DNA from: Jidongwangia harbinensis
GTDB lineage: Bacteria; Actinomycetota; Actinomycetes; Mycobacteriales; Micromonosporaceae
Length of the DNA: 64,000 bases
Direction: 5' to 3'
Assembly: GCF_020216025.1 (NCBI RefSeq)
Contig: NZ_JAIWNC010000001.1
Location: 310,001-374,000, forward strand
The position numbers and the translations under genes were made by a program. Positions 8,652-18,552 of this stretch are shown here, in pieces. A model generated the notes under the pieces. The model was given only the letters and a program-made list of their open reading frames with translations, ran no database searches and was not told the origin of the DNA. Numbering within the stretch: the first letter of the stretch is position 1; every line of letters starts with the position of its first letter.

Positions 8652-9383
8652 TCACCTCAGCAGGTAGGCGAAGAAGTCCACCTGCGTACCGGCCACCGGC
8701 GCGCTGTGCTGGAGCACCTCCTCGCGCTGGAACCCGGCATCGGCGATGAGCTTGTGGAGATAGTGCACGTCGCCCATCGTGCTGAAGAAGACCATCACCC
8801 GGCCGTCGTCCGCGAGGTATCCGCGGACCTCCCGGAAGAACCGGGTCAGGGCGCCGTAGTTCTCGTCCTGGGTGGCGGCGTCGGCCACGTCACGGGCGGC
8901 GAACCACTGGAACGGCGGGTTGAACACGATCAGGTCGAACGTACCGTCGACGTTGGTGAAGACGTCGCTCTGGCGCACCTCGACCCGGTCGGACACGCCG
9001 TTCAGCGCGGCATTGACCCGGGCGGCCTCCACCGCGTGCGGGTTGAGGTCGACGGCGAGGACGTGTCCGGCCGTTCCGGCGGCGAGGACGCTGAGCGAGC
9101 CGCTTCCGGTCCCCATGTCGAGCATCCGTTCGCCCTCGTCGAGTTCGGCCACGATCGCCTGGCCGAACAGGGGCGACACCGGACACGGCGTCATGACCTC
9201 GGCGGGCACCTTCAGGGTCAGGTGCAGGAACGAGACGGTCTCCTCGCCGGCCTCGTCGCTCTGTCCCTGCAGGAGGGTCTGGCGCAGTTCCCGAATCCGC
9301 TCGACGCCTTCCGGCGGCAACAGCGGCCGGTACTCGTCCATCTGGACCGTGCCGGCGTCGCCGGCTGCCTGGTGCGTTGTCAT
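8652..9383 (-). CDS. SAM-dependent methyltransferase with NPPF motif
   Basis: A 243-residue class I methyltransferase. The SAM-binding motif I is LDMGTGSGSLSVLAAG and motif II is VLAVDLNPHAVE. Motif IV is NPPF, the form seen in enzymes that methylate planar nitrogen (HemK/PrmC glutamine-amide and N6-adenine methyltransferases). The ATG at 9383 is the first reasonable start; open sequence continues upstream but overlaps prs. It is the last gene of the minus-strand operon, 80 bp after prs. In this setting it may N-methylate the glutamine-derived ring or amide of the C-nucleoside; this is inference. A macromolecular substrate cannot be excluded. Confidence 0.82.
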   Translation of the reverse strand: MTTHQAAGDAGTVQMDEYRPLLPPEGVERIRELRQTLLQGQSDEAGEETVSFLHLTLKVPAEVMTPCPVSPLFGQAIVAELDEGERMLDMGTGSGSLSVLAAGTAGHVLAVDLNPHAVEAARVNAALNGVSDRVEVRQSDVFTNVDGTFDLIVFNPPFQWFAARDVADAATQDENYGALTRFFREVRGYLADDGRVMVFFSTMGDVHYLHKLIADAGFQREEVLQHSAPVAGTQVDFFAYLLR

Positions 9384-9463
9384 GGTCTCGGTTTCCTTCC
9401 GCGAGATGAGTCGAACTGATGCTGCGGTGCCGTGGTGCTGGTGGTTTCCATAGACCTCCCTGG

Positions 9464-10423
9464 TCAGGCGTCTCCGTCGAACAGGCTGGTCACCGAGCCG
9501 ACCTCGAAGACTTCGTGGACGGCCCGGGAGAGCAGCGGGGCGATGGAGAGCACGGTCAGCCCGGGGAATCGTTTCTCCGCCGGGATCGGCAGGGTGTTGG
9601 TGATGACGACCTCGCGGGCGCCGCTGGCGGCGAGCAGTTCGGTGGCCCGGTGGGACAGCACGCCGTGGGTGGCGGCGATGACCACGTCCGCGGCGCCCTC
9701 GTCGAGGAGCCGGTGGACCGCCTTGGCGATGGTGCCGCCGGTGTCGATCAGATCGTCGATCACCACGCAGGTACGCCCCCTGACCTCGCCGACGATGCGA
9801 TGGGTGACGACCTGGTTGGGCTGCAGCGGGTCGCGGGTCTTGTGGATGAACGCGATCGGCCGGCCACCCAGCTGGTCGGCCCACTTCTCGGCCAGCTTGG
9901 TGCGGCCGGAGTCGGGCGACACCACGGTGATGGGGGCGTCGCCGTACCTGTCGTCGACGTAGTCGGCCAGCAGGCTCTGGGCGAACAGGTGGTCCACCGG
10001 GCCGTCGAAGAAGCCCTGGATCTGGGCGGTGTGCAGATCGACGGTCATGATGCGGTGCGCACCGGCGGCGCTGAACAGGTCGGCGATCAGGCGGGCCGAG
10101 ATGGGCTCCCGGCCGCGGTGCTTCTTGTCCTGCCGGGAGTAAGGGTAGAACGGCATGATCGCGGTGATCCGCCGGGCGCTGGCCCGTTTCAGCGCGTCGA
10201 CCATGATGAGCTGTTCCATCAGCCAGGTGTTGATCGGCGCGCAGTGGCTCTGGAGGACGAAGGCGTCGCTGCCGCGGACCGACTCCTCGAAGCGGACGAA
10301 GATCTCCCCGTTGGCGAAGTCGTACACCGCCTGCGGAGTCAGCGCCACGTCCAGGCGCTTGGCCACCTCCTCCGCCAGCTCCGGGTGGCTGCGCCCGGCG
10401 ATCAGCACGAGTTTGGTGTCCAT
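9464..10423 (-). CDS. prs: Ribose-phosphate pyrophosphokinase (PRPP synthetase)
   Basis: A 319-residue class I PRPP synthetase, making PRPP from ribose 5-phosphate and ATP. It has the flexible loop YPYSRQDKKHRGREPI, the TVDLHTAQ segment and the PRPP-binding loop VVIDDLIDTGGTI. The ATG overlaps the psuG stop as ATGA, so translation is coupled. A second prs embedded between a C-glycosynthase gene and UPRT/TrpF-like genes argues for a dedicated supply of phosphoribosyl donor rather than housekeeping. Function of the enzyme is clear; the need for PRPP in the pathway is inferred. Confidence 0.93.
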   Translation of the reverse strand: MDTKLVLIAGRSHPELAEEVAKRLDVALTPQAVYDFANGEIFVRFEESVRGSDAFVLQSHCAPINTWLMEQLIMVDALKRASARRITAIMPFYPYSRQDKKHRGREPISARLIADLFSAAGAHRIMTVDLHTAQIQGFFDGPVDHLFAQSLLADYVDDRYGDAPITVVSPDSGRTKLAEKWADQLGGRPIAFIHKTRDPLQPNQVVTHRIVGEVRGRTCVVIDDLIDTGGTIAKAVHRLLDEGAADVVIAATHGVLSHRATELLAASGAREVVITNTLPIPAEKRFPGLTVLSIAPLLSRAVHEVFEVGSVTSLFDGDA

Positions 10424-11388
10424 CAGCCGCGCACCTTCCCGCGGTACTCGGCGTGCGCCGCGGCGAGCCGGCCGCCGACCTCCGCCGTACTGATGAGCAC
10501 GGCCATGTTGGCCCGGGCCGAGCGGCCCTCGGTGGCCGCGTCCACCGCGCGCATCATGTACTTGGTGACCGCCTGGCCCCGGACGCCGTCCCGCTCCGCG
10601 GCGGTGGCCGCCTCGGCGATGGCGGCGTCCACCTCGGCGCCGTCGATCGCCTCCTCCGGCCGGACCGGCGTGGTGATCAGGAACGAGCTGTGGTTGCCGA
10701 GCGCCCAGTGGTTCTCGATCGACCGGGCGATCACCTCGTCGTCGTCCAGCCGCATCGGGCTGCGGAAGCCGCTGGAGACACAGTAGAAGGCCGGAAAGTC
10801 GTCGGACCGGTACGAGACGACGGGCACGCACTGGGTCTCCAGATACTCCAGAGTCAGGCCCAGGTCCAGGATCTTCTTCGCGCCCGCGCACACCACCGCG
10901 ACCGCGGAGCGGGTGAACTGGATCAGGTCGGAGGACACGTCCATGGTCCGGTGGGCGCCCCGGTGCACTCCGCCGATGCCGGCCGAGGCGAAGAACGCGA
11001 TGCCCGCGAGCTCGGCCGCCACCACGGAGGAGGCGACGGTCAGCGCGCCCATCCCGCCCTGTGCCAGCACGACCGGCAGATCCCGGCTGCTGATCTTGGG
11101 GATGCCCGGCACCGAGGCGAAGCGTTCGATGTCGGCGTCGGTCATGCCGACGACGATCCGGCCGTCCTCCACGGCGACCGTGGCCGGGACCGCGCCGCCG
11201 GCCCGGACCGCCGCCTCGACCTTGCGCGCCGTCGCGGCGTTCTCCGGGTACGGCAGGCCGTGCGTGATCACGTTGGATTCCAGTGCCACCACGGGACGGC
11301 CGTCGTGCAGTGCGTCGGTCACCTCGGCGCTGACCGTGAGCGGGATGGTCTCGGGCGGACGTGCGGTCCGCGGGATCGTCGCCGCCAT
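10423..11388 (-). CDS. psuG: PsuG-family C-glycosynthase (pseudouridine-5'-phosphate glycosidase type)
   Basis: A 321-residue member of the pseudouridine-5'-phosphate glycosidase family. The family breaks or makes the C-C bond between a heterocycle and ribose 5-phosphate. Conserved marks are [16 protein letters not shown] (Glu37), GIGGVHRGA and [11 protein letters not shown], where Lys171 matches the catalytic Schiff-base lysine. In indigoidine, minimycin, showdomycin and formycin clusters a PsuG homologue makes the C-nucleoside. Here it sits one base after a glutamine NRPS and overlaps prs, so a biosynthetic role is far likelier than pseudouridine breakdown. No PsuK homologue adjoins it. Confidence 0.93.
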   Translation of the reverse strand: MAATIPRTARPPETIPLTVSAEVTDALHDGRPVVALESNVITHGLPYPENAATARKVEAAVRAGGAVPATVAVEDGRIVVGMTDADIERFASVPGIPKISSRDLPVVLAQGGMGALTVASSVVAAELAGIAFFASAGIGGVHRGAHRTMDVSSDLIQFTRSAVAVVCAGAKKILDLGLTLEYLETQCVPVVSYRSDDFPAFYCVSSGFRSPMRLDDDEVIARSIENHWALGNHSSFLITTPVRPEEAIDGAEVDAAIAEAATAAERDGVRGQAVTKYMMRAVDAATEGRSARANMAVLISTAEVGGRLAAAHAEYRGKVRG

Positions 11389-11389
11389 G

Positions 11390-11629
11390 TCAGTTGAAGT
11401 CCGAGCCGTAGGTCGGCGCCTTGCCGAGGATGTCGCGTCTGTTGACGATCTCCGGTATGTAGACCTTCTCCTTCCAGAGTTCCTCGGCGACCGGCTCCAG
11501 CGCGATCGACACCGCGCCCGCGTCGCAGCCGAAGGCGTTGGTCAGCGCCTCGGTCACGTCGGAGACCAGCCGGGACTGCTGATCGGGGCTGAGCGACACC
11601 GGGAAGTGCTTGATGTTGACGTGCGGCAT
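11390..11629 (-). CDS. 4-oxalocrotonate tautomerase-like unit with its own internal start
   Basis: The last 79 codons of the NRPS encode a tautomerase-superfamily domain ([18 protein letters not shown] at the start, VYIPEIVNR later). The ATG at 11629 is preceded by a perfect ribosome site, AAAGGAGACTGTCATG. The next codon is Pro, the catalytic N-terminal residue of this family. The frame runs on from the thioesterase with no stop, and the joining residues MRKETV are simply the translated ribosome site. So the domain may be made as a fusion, as a free tautomerase, or both. Only the free form would expose Pro at the N-terminus. Confidence 0.6.
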   Translation of the reverse strand: MPHVNIKHFPVSLSPDQQSRLVSDVTEALTNAFGCDAGAVSIALEPVAEELWKEKVYIPEIVNRRDILGKAPTYGSDFN

Positions 11630-14600
11630 GACAGTCTCCTTTCGCATCCCGAGGCGTTGGCGCAGGGCCGACGCCAGCTCCTCGACGTCCGGTACCCGCA
11701 GCATCGAGTAGTGGTCGGCCTCGAGTTCGATGACGGTCGGGGTCAGGTCCGAGTAACCACTGACCCGCTCCAGGAACGAGTAGTCGTCGCCGCGCGCCTT
11801 GACGATGGTGATGGGCGCGGCGATCCGCCGCTCGGTCAGCTCCCGGAACGTGTAGCTGAACTCGAACGTCGTACCGACGACCCGGATGATCCGGCGCACC
11901 AGCTCGATGTCGAGTTCCGGGAAGCTCTCGCTGATGAACGCGGCGAAGCTCTCGTCGTCCTCCGCCACGGCGAGGCACTCGTCCAGCAGCGGACCGCTGA
12001 TCCGGCCCGCGAAGACGGAGAAGAGGATCGTCACGTAGGCCTTGTTGTCGTACGTGGGCACGCCGTCCGGCCCGTCGTCCGCATGGACCCGCGGCGAGCC
12101 GGGTGCGATGAGGAACAGGTTCGCGACCTGTTCGCCGGCCCGCTCCAGCTGGTAGGCCGTCTCGAAGGCGACCCGGGCGCCGAAGGAGTAGCCCCACAAC
12201 GTGTACGGACCGGCCGGCTGCACGCGCCGGATGGCGTCGACGTCCGCGGCCGCCATCTCCGTGATCGTGCGGTACGGGTCCTCGCCGGCGTTGAGTCCGT
12301 ACGCCCCGATCCCGTACAGCGTCCGGTCGACGCCCACCTTCTCGGCCAGCAGTCGCAGGTTCATCGGGTAGCCGCCCAGCCCGGGCCAGCAGAAGATCGG
12401 CTCCGCCTCGCCCCCGGTGTACAGCGGCACCAGCCGGGAGGAACGTTCCGCGTCCGGCCCCTCCATCCGCCGGGCCAGCGCCTCGACGGTCGGCGACTCG
12501 AACAGCACCTGCAGCGGCAGCTCGGTACCGAACTCCCGGTTGAGCCGGTTCACCAGCGTGACGGCGACCAGGGAGTTCCCGCCGGAGGCGAAGAAGTCGT
12601 CCTGCACCGACACGGTCTCCCGCTTCATGGCCCGCGCCCACAGCTCGGCGATGCGGCGCTCGACGTTCGTGCGGGGCGCCACGTACGGGCGTTCCTCGCT
12701 GCCCACGTCGGTCAGCGGGGAGGCGGCGAGCGCCCGAACGTCGATCTTGCCGTTGGCGGTGGTCGGCAGTTCGTCGAGGATCAGGACCTTGTTCGGGATC
12801 ATGTAGTCCGGCAACAGCGTGATCAGGTCGTCGCGGATCATCTCGGCCGGGCCGCGCATGTGCACGGTGTCCTCCTTCATGCCCTCGTGCAGCCGCTGCT
12901 CGTCGCTCACCCGGCCACCGAGGAAGAAGTACGACGGTCCGGTGTCCCGGCCCAGCGACCGCAGGATGTCGTCGATCCGCCGGGCGGACGGCAGGTCGTC
13001 GCCCGACTTCGAGCTGTACCCGGACGACATGAAGCCGAGGTTGTCGTCGTTCATCGACAGGTGCTGCAGCTTGCGGCCCAGGTCGAGGTAGCGCCGCCAG
13101 TCCGGACCGGACCGGCTGATCACGGTGACCCCGAAGCTCGCCCGGTCGTACACCGCCTGGTTGATGGCGATGACCTGCTTGCGCAGGACGACCTCGGGTG
13201 AGACCGACTCGAGCCGGCCGCCGGTGTACGCGTACAGCCCGGCCGGCAGGTCCGCCACCTTGCCCGGGTGGGACTGCACGTACACGTCCAGCCCGTGGTC
13301 CGGCGCGGGACCGGGGTACGGGACGAGGTCGAAGGTCCCGAGATAGTAGTCGTCCTCGGCGACGTCGAGGCTCTGCCGCACGGCCGGCACGGGTTCCCCG
13401 TCGACGATGCCGAGCCCGTACGACGGCAGGATCTCCTCGAACAGGCCGACCATATGGCCCGCCTCGATCTCGAGTACCTCCTGGATGTTGTTCTTGTAGA
13501 CCGGTTCGATCGCCCGCTTCTTGCCGATGAAGTGCAGCCGGACGCCGGTCTCCGGGGCGGGGTCCGTCTCGGTGATCAGCACCAGCCGGTGCTGGACCGG
13601 GTGGTAGTAGTAGAAGCCCGGGCGCAGGCCACCGACGCCGGTGAACTGCAGGTAGAGCTGGGTGGCGTAGAGCGCGCCGGGAGACGCGTAGCCGTACTTG
13701 GGAAGCAGCCGTTCCGAGCTGAGGTGCTGCCCGAAGTAGCGCAGGATCTCGCCGAACTCGGCGAGGCTCACGTCGGTGAGGGGCCGCGCCGCCGCGCTGG
13801 GCGCCCGCCGGTCGAGCAACCGCAGGATGTCCGCCTCGGTGACCTCACCGCCTTCGTAGAACCGGTAGGTCTTGCGCGCGAACGCCTGCCGGCGCTGCGC
13901 CTCGGTGGCGGTCCTGCCGGGCAGGTCGACCGCCGGCCGGTCGCGCAGTTCCGCCGCGTCCCGGCAACCGGGGTTCGACAGTTGCGCCTTCACCTGGAGC
14001 TTGCTCGCCTTGGACTGGTGATGGGCGCCGTGGTTGCCCTGGTCCATCAGCGCGGCTTCCCGGGGGTTCAGCTCCACGCAGGCGATCAGGTTCTGGTGAC
14101 CACTGCGCGGATCGTCCTTCACCAGCACCGCCGCGTGCCGGACCCAGTCGTGGGTCTCGATCGCCAGCTTGATCTCGTCCAGCTCGACCCGGAAGCCGCG
14201 TAGCTTCACCTGGTTGTCCACCCGGCCGACGAACTGCACGGTGCCGTCGGAGTTCCAGTGGACCAGATCGCCGGTCCGGAACAGCCGCCCGGCGCCGAAC
14301 GGGTTGTCCACGAACCGCTGCGCGGTCATCTCCGGCCGGCGCAGATAGCCACGGGCGAGTTGGACGCCGCCGATGTAGAGCTCACCGATCTCACCGACGG
14401 CCACCGCGGAGCCGGACTCGTCGAGGATGTGGTACTCGGTGTCGGCCACCGGGGTACCGATCGAGATCACGTTCGGACCGTCGCCGACAACGGCCCGCTG
14501 CACGACGAACGACGACGAGTTGATCGTGCACTCGGTCGGCCCGTACAGATTGATCAGGTCGGCCCACGGCACGGCGTCGAGGCAGGCCCGGGCCAGCGTC

Positions 14601-15448
14601 GCGGGTAGCGCCTCGCCGCCGGTGAAGATCTGCGTGAGCGACTTGCAGGTCGCCAGTTCCTCGGTGTCCAGCAGCGCCTGCAGCAGGGTGGGCACGCACT
14701 GCAGGGTGGTGACGCCGTGCGCCCGGATGGTCTCGATCAGCCGTTCGGCGTCCCGGTACACGCCGGGCGGGCCCATCACCACGGCGGCTCCGCACGCCGG
14801 GGCCAGGATCTCCCACTGGGCGGCGTCGAAACTCATCGGCGTCTTCTGCAGCACGACGGTCTCGTCGTTCAGGCCGTACGCCGCGGACAGCCACCGCATC
14901 TGGCTGGCGATGCTGCGGTGCTCGATCATCACGCCCTTCGGCCGGCCGGTGCTGCCGGAGGTGTAGATGACGTATGCCAGGTCCTCCGGGCCGGCGGTGG
15001 CGGGAGCGGGCGGGTGCCCGGCGGCGTCCCGAACGGTGATGATCGTGGTGTCCGGCGGCGCGAGAGCGGCGAGGCGGTCGGCCAGCTCCGCCTGGGCCAC
15101 GGTGACCCGGGTGGCGGAGTCCTCGATCATGTAGCGCAGGCGCTCCTCGGGATACTCCGGCGACAGCGGGAGGTAGGCGCCGCCGGCGAACAGGATGCCC
15201 CAGACGCCGACCATCAGGTCGGTCGACGGCTCGACGAACAGGCCGACGCAGTCGTCCGCGGCAACGCCGAGATCGTGCAGGCAGCCCGCCAGTTCGGAGC
15301 TGTGCTGGACCAGGTCCCGGAAGGTCAGGCGGTCGTCGCCGGACACGACTGCGGTGTCCCGCGGCCGTCTGAGCGCCTGGGCGCGGAGCAACTCGGGCAG
15401 GTGGGGTGGCATGGACGGTTCCCGTCCGGCCTCACGGTTTACGTTCAT
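11390..15448 (-). CDS. Glutamine-specific NRPS, A-Ox-T-TE (indigoidine synthetase type) with C-terminal tautomerase
   Basis: A 1352-residue single-module synthetase. The A domain covers ~15-450 and resumes at 870-905 (TTANGKID). An oxidase (nitroreductase-like FMN) domain, ~500-865, is inserted in it. The carrier domain has Ser959 (GGNSL), the thioesterase has Ser1088 (GYSFG) and His1246, and a 4-oxalocrotonate tautomerase-like segment is 1274-1352. The substrate pocket, read by alignment to GrsA, is D-A-W-Q-F-G-L-I-N, the glutamine code of IndC/BpsA. It should load L-Gln, oxidise and cyclise it, and release an aminopyridinedione or aminopyrrole-like base for PsuG. Start ATG follows GAGGAGGAACCG. 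Confidence 0.93.
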   Translation of the reverse strand: MNVNREAGREPSMPPHLPELLRAQALRRPRDTAVVSGDDRLTFRDLVQHSSELAGCLHDLGVAADDCVGLFVEPSTDLMVGVWGILFAGGAYLPLSPEYPEERLRYMIEDSATRVTVAQAELADRLAALAPPDTTIITVRDAAGHPPAPATAGPEDLAYVIYTSGSTGRPKGVMIEHRSIASQMRWLSAAYGLNDETVVLQKTPMSFDAAQWEILAPACGAAVVMGPPGVYRDAERLIETIRAHGVTTLQCVPTLLQALLDTEELATCKSLTQIFTGGEALPATLARACLDAVPWADLINLYGPTECTINSSSFVVQRAVVGDGPNVISIGTPVADTEYHILDESGSAVAVGEIGELYIGGVQLARGYLRRPEMTAQRFVDNPFGAGRLFRTGDLVHWNSDGTVQFVGRVDNQVKLRGFRVELDEIKLAIETHDWVRHAAVLVKDDPRSGHQNLIACVELNPREAALMDQGNHGAHHQSKASKLQVKAQLSNPGCRDAAELRDRPAVDLPGRTATEAQRRQAFARKTYRFYEGGEVTEADILRLLDRRAPSAAARPLTDVSLAEFGEILRYFGQHLSSERLLPKYGYASPGALYATQLYLQFTGVGGLRPGFYYYHPVQHRLVLITETDPAPETGVRLHFIGKKRAIEPVYKNNIQEVLEIEAGHMVGLFEEILPSYGLGIVDGEPVPAVRQSLDVAEDDYYLGTFDLVPYPGPAPDHGLDVYVQSHPGKVADLPAGLYAYTGGRLESVSPEVVLRKQVIAINQAVYDRASFGVTVISRSGPDWRRYLDLGRKLQHLSMNDDNLGFMSSGYSSKSGDDLPSARRIDDILRSLGRDTGPSYFFLGGRVSDEQRLHEGMKEDTVHMRGPAEMIRDDLITLLPDYMIPNKVLILDELPTTANGKIDVRALAASPLTDVGSEERPYVAPRTNVERRIAELWARAMKRETVSVQDDFFASGGNSLVAVTLVNRLNREFGTELPLQVLFESPTVEALARRMEGPDAERSSRLVPLYTGGEAEPIFCWPGLGGYPMNLRLLAEKVGVDRTLYGIGAYGLNAGEDPYRTITEMAAADVDAIRRVQPAGPYTLWGYSFGARVAFETAYQLERAGEQVANLFLIAPGSPRVHADDGPDGVPTYDNKAYVTILFSVFAGRISGPLLDECLAVAEDDESFAAFISESFPELDIELVRRIIRVVGTTFEFSYTFRELTERRIAAPITIVKARGDDYSFLERVSGYSDLTPTVIELEADHYSMLRVPDVEELASALRQRLGMRKETVMPHVNIKHFPVSLSPDQQSRLVSDVTEALTNAFGCDAGAVSIALEPVAEELWKEKVYIPEIVNRRDILGKAPTYGSDFN

Positions 15449-15611
15449 CGGTTCCTCCTCGGATCGGTGGCGATCGCGCACGCCGGGGATCACCAGGGAC
15501 GGATCGGGCCACGCTCCGGCGGAGACCGGAGCCCGCGTCAGCGGCCGGTCATGGCGGCGTCCGGAAGCGGCCGGCCGCGGGCGCGGAACGGGCCGCGGGC
15601 GCGGCGTTGCT

Positions 15612-16292
15612 CTATCGGGTTGCGCCCGCCAGGGAGCCGAGCCGCAACGCGGTGGCGATCTCGATCGTCCGGCGGGTCTGGAAGGCGATGGCGGCGAGGT
15701 TGTCGTCGGTCACGTTCTCCGCCAGCCGGCCGGGGACCGCCTTCGGCCCGGACACCGAGCTGACTCCGTACGGGTTGCCGTTGCTCGGTGCCAGTTGGAT
15801 GTCGTCGGCGAGGCCGGGCGGGACGATGATCGCGCCCCAGTGATAGAAGACGGTGTTCAGGGACAGGATGGTGCCCTCCTGTCCGCCGTGCGGCGCGCCG
15901 GTCGAGGTGAACGACGACATGACCTTGTTAACCAGCCCGCGGCGCGCGGCCAGCGGCCAGGCCCGGTCGATGAAGTGCTTGAGCGGCGCGGCGAGCAGGC
16001 CGAACCGCCCCGGGCTGCCCCACAGGATCGCGTCCGCCCACTCGAGATCGTCGATGTCCGCCGCGGGCAGGTGCCGCACCGCCTCGGCGTGCTCGGACCA
16101 GGCCTGGGTCCACTCGGTGAAGCCGGGCGCCAGGCTCTCGTTGACGTATTCGGGCACCCGGCGCAGGCGGGTCTGCGCACCGGTCTGCTCGGCCGCGGCG
16201 GCCGCGGCGGTGGCGAGCCGGTGGATGTTGCCGGTTCCGGAGTAGTAGACGATCGCGATCCGGACGGTTCCGGCGGTGTCCTCGGTCGACAT
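15612..16292 (-). CDS. Flavodoxin-like NAD(P)H:quinone oxidoreductase (WrbA/MdaB-like)
   Basis: A 226-residue flavodoxin-fold protein with the FMN-phosphate loop YYSGTGNIHRLA, the ring-binding SPGRFGLLAAPLKHFID segment and the SSFTSTGAPHGGQEGT loop typical of WrbA. It should reduce quinones or similar oxidised rings by two electrons using NAD(P)H. The start ATG follows GAGGAGCAACC. It lies upstream of the NRPS in the same operon. A role in setting the redox state of the reactive glutamine-derived ring, or in protection from quinone-like products, is plausible but inferred. Confidence 0.87.
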   Translation of the reverse strand: MSTEDTAGTVRIAIVYYSGTGNIHRLATAAAAAAEQTGAQTRLRRVPEYVNESLAPGFTEWTQAWSEHAEAVRHLPAADIDDLEWADAILWGSPGRFGLLAAPLKHFIDRAWPLAARRGLVNKVMSSFTSTGAPHGGQEGTILSLNTVFYHWGAIIVPPGLADDIQLAPSNGNPYGVSSVSGPKAVPGRLAENVTDDNLAAIAFQTRRTIEIATALRLGSLAGATR

Positions 16293-16315
16293 GGTTGCTC
16301 CTCTGGCGGTTCGCT

Positions 16316-16987
16316 TCACCGGACGGGGTCGGTTCCGAAGTAGCGGTCGCCGAAGTCGCCGATGCCGGGCAGCATGTAGGCGTTCTCGTTCAACCGCTCC
16401 TCGATGGAGGAGGTGACTATCCGCACCCGGGCGAAGCGCTTGCGGACGGCGGCGATGCCCTCCGGCGCCGACAGCACGTTGACGAGCACGATGTGGGCCT
16501 CGGGCACCCCCCGGTCGAGCAGGATGTCGATGGCGGCCAGCGCGGTGCCGCCGGTGGCCAGCATCGGGTCGAGCAGCAGCACGTGCCGCTGGGCGACGTC
16601 GTCGGGCAGTTTGGCGTAGTACAGGCGCGGCAGCTTGGTCACCGGGTCGCGCTGGATGAGGATCTTGCCGATCCGGGCGCTCGGGGCCGCCTCGGTCAGC
16701 GCGGTCTCCATGCTGTCGCCGGCCCGGGCGATGCACACGCCACAGACCTGGGACGTGAGCCGTACACCGCGGTAGGTACGGCCGACCGGGGTCTGCACGT
16801 CGTACGGCTCGAACGGCAGCAACTCCAGTCCGGCCTCCACCAGCCGGCGGTGGATGCGGCCGGCGTTGCGGACGAACACCGCCCGGTCCGCGTCGCGGTC
16901 CCGCATGCCGGTGTGCAGCGCACGCAGGTGCCTGGTCTGCGGCAGCAGGTGCACCGTCTCGGTGGCCGCCTCCGTCGCGTGGGTCAT
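16316..16987 (-). CDS. upp: Uracil phosphoribosyltransferase homologue
   Basis: About 223 residues of a type I phosphoribosyltransferase closest to UPRT, which makes UMP from uracil and PRPP. The PRPP loop is LLLDPMLATGGTA, and the C-terminal base-binding PGIGDFGDRYFGT segment matches the family. The preferred start is ATG 16987, seven bases after GGAGGT; a GTG at 16996 overlaps the TrpF-like stop. Inside this operon it may salvage a pathway base or PRPP by-product, or protect uracil metabolism from the product. A plain housekeeping upp is less likely given its position. Confidence 0.88.
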   Translation of the reverse strand: MTHATEAATETVHLLPQTRHLRALHTGMRDRDADRAVFVRNAGRIHRRLVEAGLELLPFEPYDVQTPVGRTYRGVRLTSQVCGVCIARAGDSMETALTEAAPSARIGKILIQRDPVTKLPRLYYAKLPDDVAQRHVLLLDPMLATGGTALAAIDILLDRGVPEAHIVLVNVLSAPEGIAAVRKRFARVRIVTSSIEERLNENAYMLPGIGDFGDRYFGTDPVR

Positions 16988-16992
16988 CGCGC

Positions 16993-17685
16993 TCACCTCC
17001 CCGGTACCTCGGCGGCCGTCCGGGTGAAGGCCCGGCGCGCCTCCTCGACGAACGTGCGTACCTTCAACCGGTCCTTGCGCCCGGTGGCGTCCTCCAGGCC
17101 GGTGTGCGCGTCCACCGCGGCGGGGCGTACCCGCTCGATGGCCGCACCGACGTTCGCCGGACTGAGCCCGCCGGCCAGCATCAGCGGGCGCGGCGCGATC
17201 CGCACCAGGGCGGCGCTGACCTCCCAGTCGTGGACGCGGCCGGTGGCGCCCTTGGCGCCGGTCGCCGGGTCGAAGCTGTCGGTGATGAACATGTCGACCC
17301 AGTCGGCGGCGTCCGCGACCGTCCGGGACAGCTCCGCCATGTTGTCGGCCTTCACCACCAGGCTCTTGAGCAGGTACAGGTTCGGTGCCTTGCGCCGCAG
17401 CCGGCGCAACTCGGCGGGGGTCACGTCGCCGTGCAGCTGGATGGTCTCGACGCCCATCTCGGCGCAGAACGCGGCGATCTCGTCGGCGTCGGTCAGGTAG
17501 GTGATGATGACGCCCTTGTTCGCCGGTGGGAGGTTCTTGATGATGGCGGCCGCATCGCTCTCCGACAGGTCCTCGTTCTTCGCCGGCAGGCGTAGCGCGA
17601 ATCCCAGCCAGTCCGCACCCTCCTCGAGGATCAGGTCCGCCTCGGCCTGGTCCTTGATGCCTGCGACCTGGATCAAACCCTGCAT
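16993..17685 (-). CDS. TrpF-like (phosphoribosylanthranilate isomerase fold) protein lacking the catalytic Cys
   Basis: A 230-residue (beta/alpha)8 protein of the PRAI family. It keeps QLHGD (83-87), Asp136 on strand 5 (the PRAI general acid), and the phosphate-binding stretch LAGGLSPANVGAAI followed by VDAHTGLE. The strand-1 motif, normally KICG with a catalytic base Cys, reads QVAG, so Cys is replaced by Ala8. It is unlikely to be an efficient tryptophan enzyme and stands far from trp genes. A phosphoribosyl-binding role in the C-nucleoside pathway is inferred. Start ATG follows GAAGGAGAGACGACG. It overlaps or nearly touches upp. Confidence 0.8.
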   Translation of the reverse strand: MQGLIQVAGIKDQAEADLILEEGADWLGFALRLPAKNEDLSESDAAAIIKNLPPANKGVIITYLTDADEIAAFCAEMGVETIQLHGDVTPAELRRLRRKAPNLYLLKSLVVKADNMAELSRTVADAADWVDMFITDSFDPATGAKGATGRVHDWEVSAALVRIAPRPLMLAGGLSPANVGAAIERVRPAAVDAHTGLEDATGRKDRLKVRTFVEEARRAFTRTAAEVPGR

Positions 17686-17747
17686 CGTCGTCTCTCCTTC
17701 GATCGCGGCCGTCCCCGACGACCGTCAGCGGTGGATCGGTCCGGACC

Positions 17748-18446
17748 TCAGCGCGGCTGGTCGCCGCCGACCTGCTTGATCTCGGCCACCACGAGTTCCG
17801 CCACCAGGCCGGCCGACGCCGGGTTCTGGCCGGTGATCACCCGGCGGTCGTTCTCGGTGTGGGCGACGTAGTTCGCGGCCTTGGTGTGCCGCGCACCGCG
17901 CTCCTTCAGCCGGTCCTCCAGGAGGAACGGCATGACCTCGACCAGGCCGAGCGACTGCTCCTCCTCATTCGTGAAGGAGCTCACCCGCCTGCCGTCCACC
18001 AGATAGGACCCGTTCGACAGGCGGAGGTCGACGAGTGCGGCGGGACCGTGGCAGACGGCCGAGACCACCCCGCCGCGTTCGTAGATCTCGACGGCCAGCC
18101 GGGCCAGGTCCGGCGAGGCCGGGAAGTCCCACATCGCGCCGTGCCCGCCGGCGTAGAAGATCGCCGCGTACCCGTCGGACCGCACCTGTGCGGCGGGCCG
18201 GGTCGCCGCGAGTTTCGCCTGGATCTCCGCGTCGGTGAGGAACGCGACGACCTGCGGGTCGTCCTCCTCCCCGTCGAACACCACGGCGGGCGGTTCACCG
18301 CCGCGCACCGACACGAAGTCCACCTCGTGCCCGGCGGACGTGAACACGTGATACGGATGGGCCGCTTCGGAAACGCTGTAGCCCGTGCGGTTACCGGTGT
18401 CGCCCAGTACGTCATGACTGCTGACGGCGAGCAGAATCTTGGCCAT
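17748..18446 (-). CDS. DJ-1/PfpI family protein, Hsp31-like glyoxalase III type
   Basis: A 232-residue class I glutamine-amidotransferase-fold protein. The nucleophile elbow is VCHGPAAL (Cys132), and GGHGAMWDFP matches the Hsp31/glyoxalase III group. Such proteins hydrate methylglyoxal to lactate or repair glycated molecules; some homologues in clusters are hydratases or isonitrile hydratases. It is the second gene of the operon after an alpha/beta hydrolase. It may detoxify a reactive intermediate such as a maleimide or imine, but this is conjecture. Start ATG follows GGGGAGAGAA. Confidence 0.85.
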   Translation of the reverse strand: MAKILLAVSSHDVLGDTGNRTGYSVSEAAHPYHVFTSAGHEVDFVSVRGGEPPAVVFDGEEDDPQVVAFLTDAEIQAKLAATRPAAQVRSDGYAAIFYAGGHGAMWDFPASPDLARLAVEIYERGGVVSAVCHGPAALVDLRLSNGSYLVDGRRVSSFTNEEEQSLGLVEVMPFLLEDRLKERGARHTKAANYVAHTENDRRVITGQNPASAGLVAELVVAEIKQVGGDQPR

Positions 18447-18552
18447 TTCTCTCCCCTGACAGGTGTGTGGGTGGGACCGAACGTGCGACGGGTGCCGGGG
18501 CGGACGGGCGCGGCCGCGGAGGCCGCACCCGTCCCGCCGCGGGTGTGCCGGG

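Noticed and set aside
10424..10891. N-terminal extension of the prs frame
   Set aside because: The open frame runs on over psuG in another frame with low-complexity Arg/Gly residues. PRPP synthetases start at [10 protein letters not shown], where an ATG overlaps the psuG stop.
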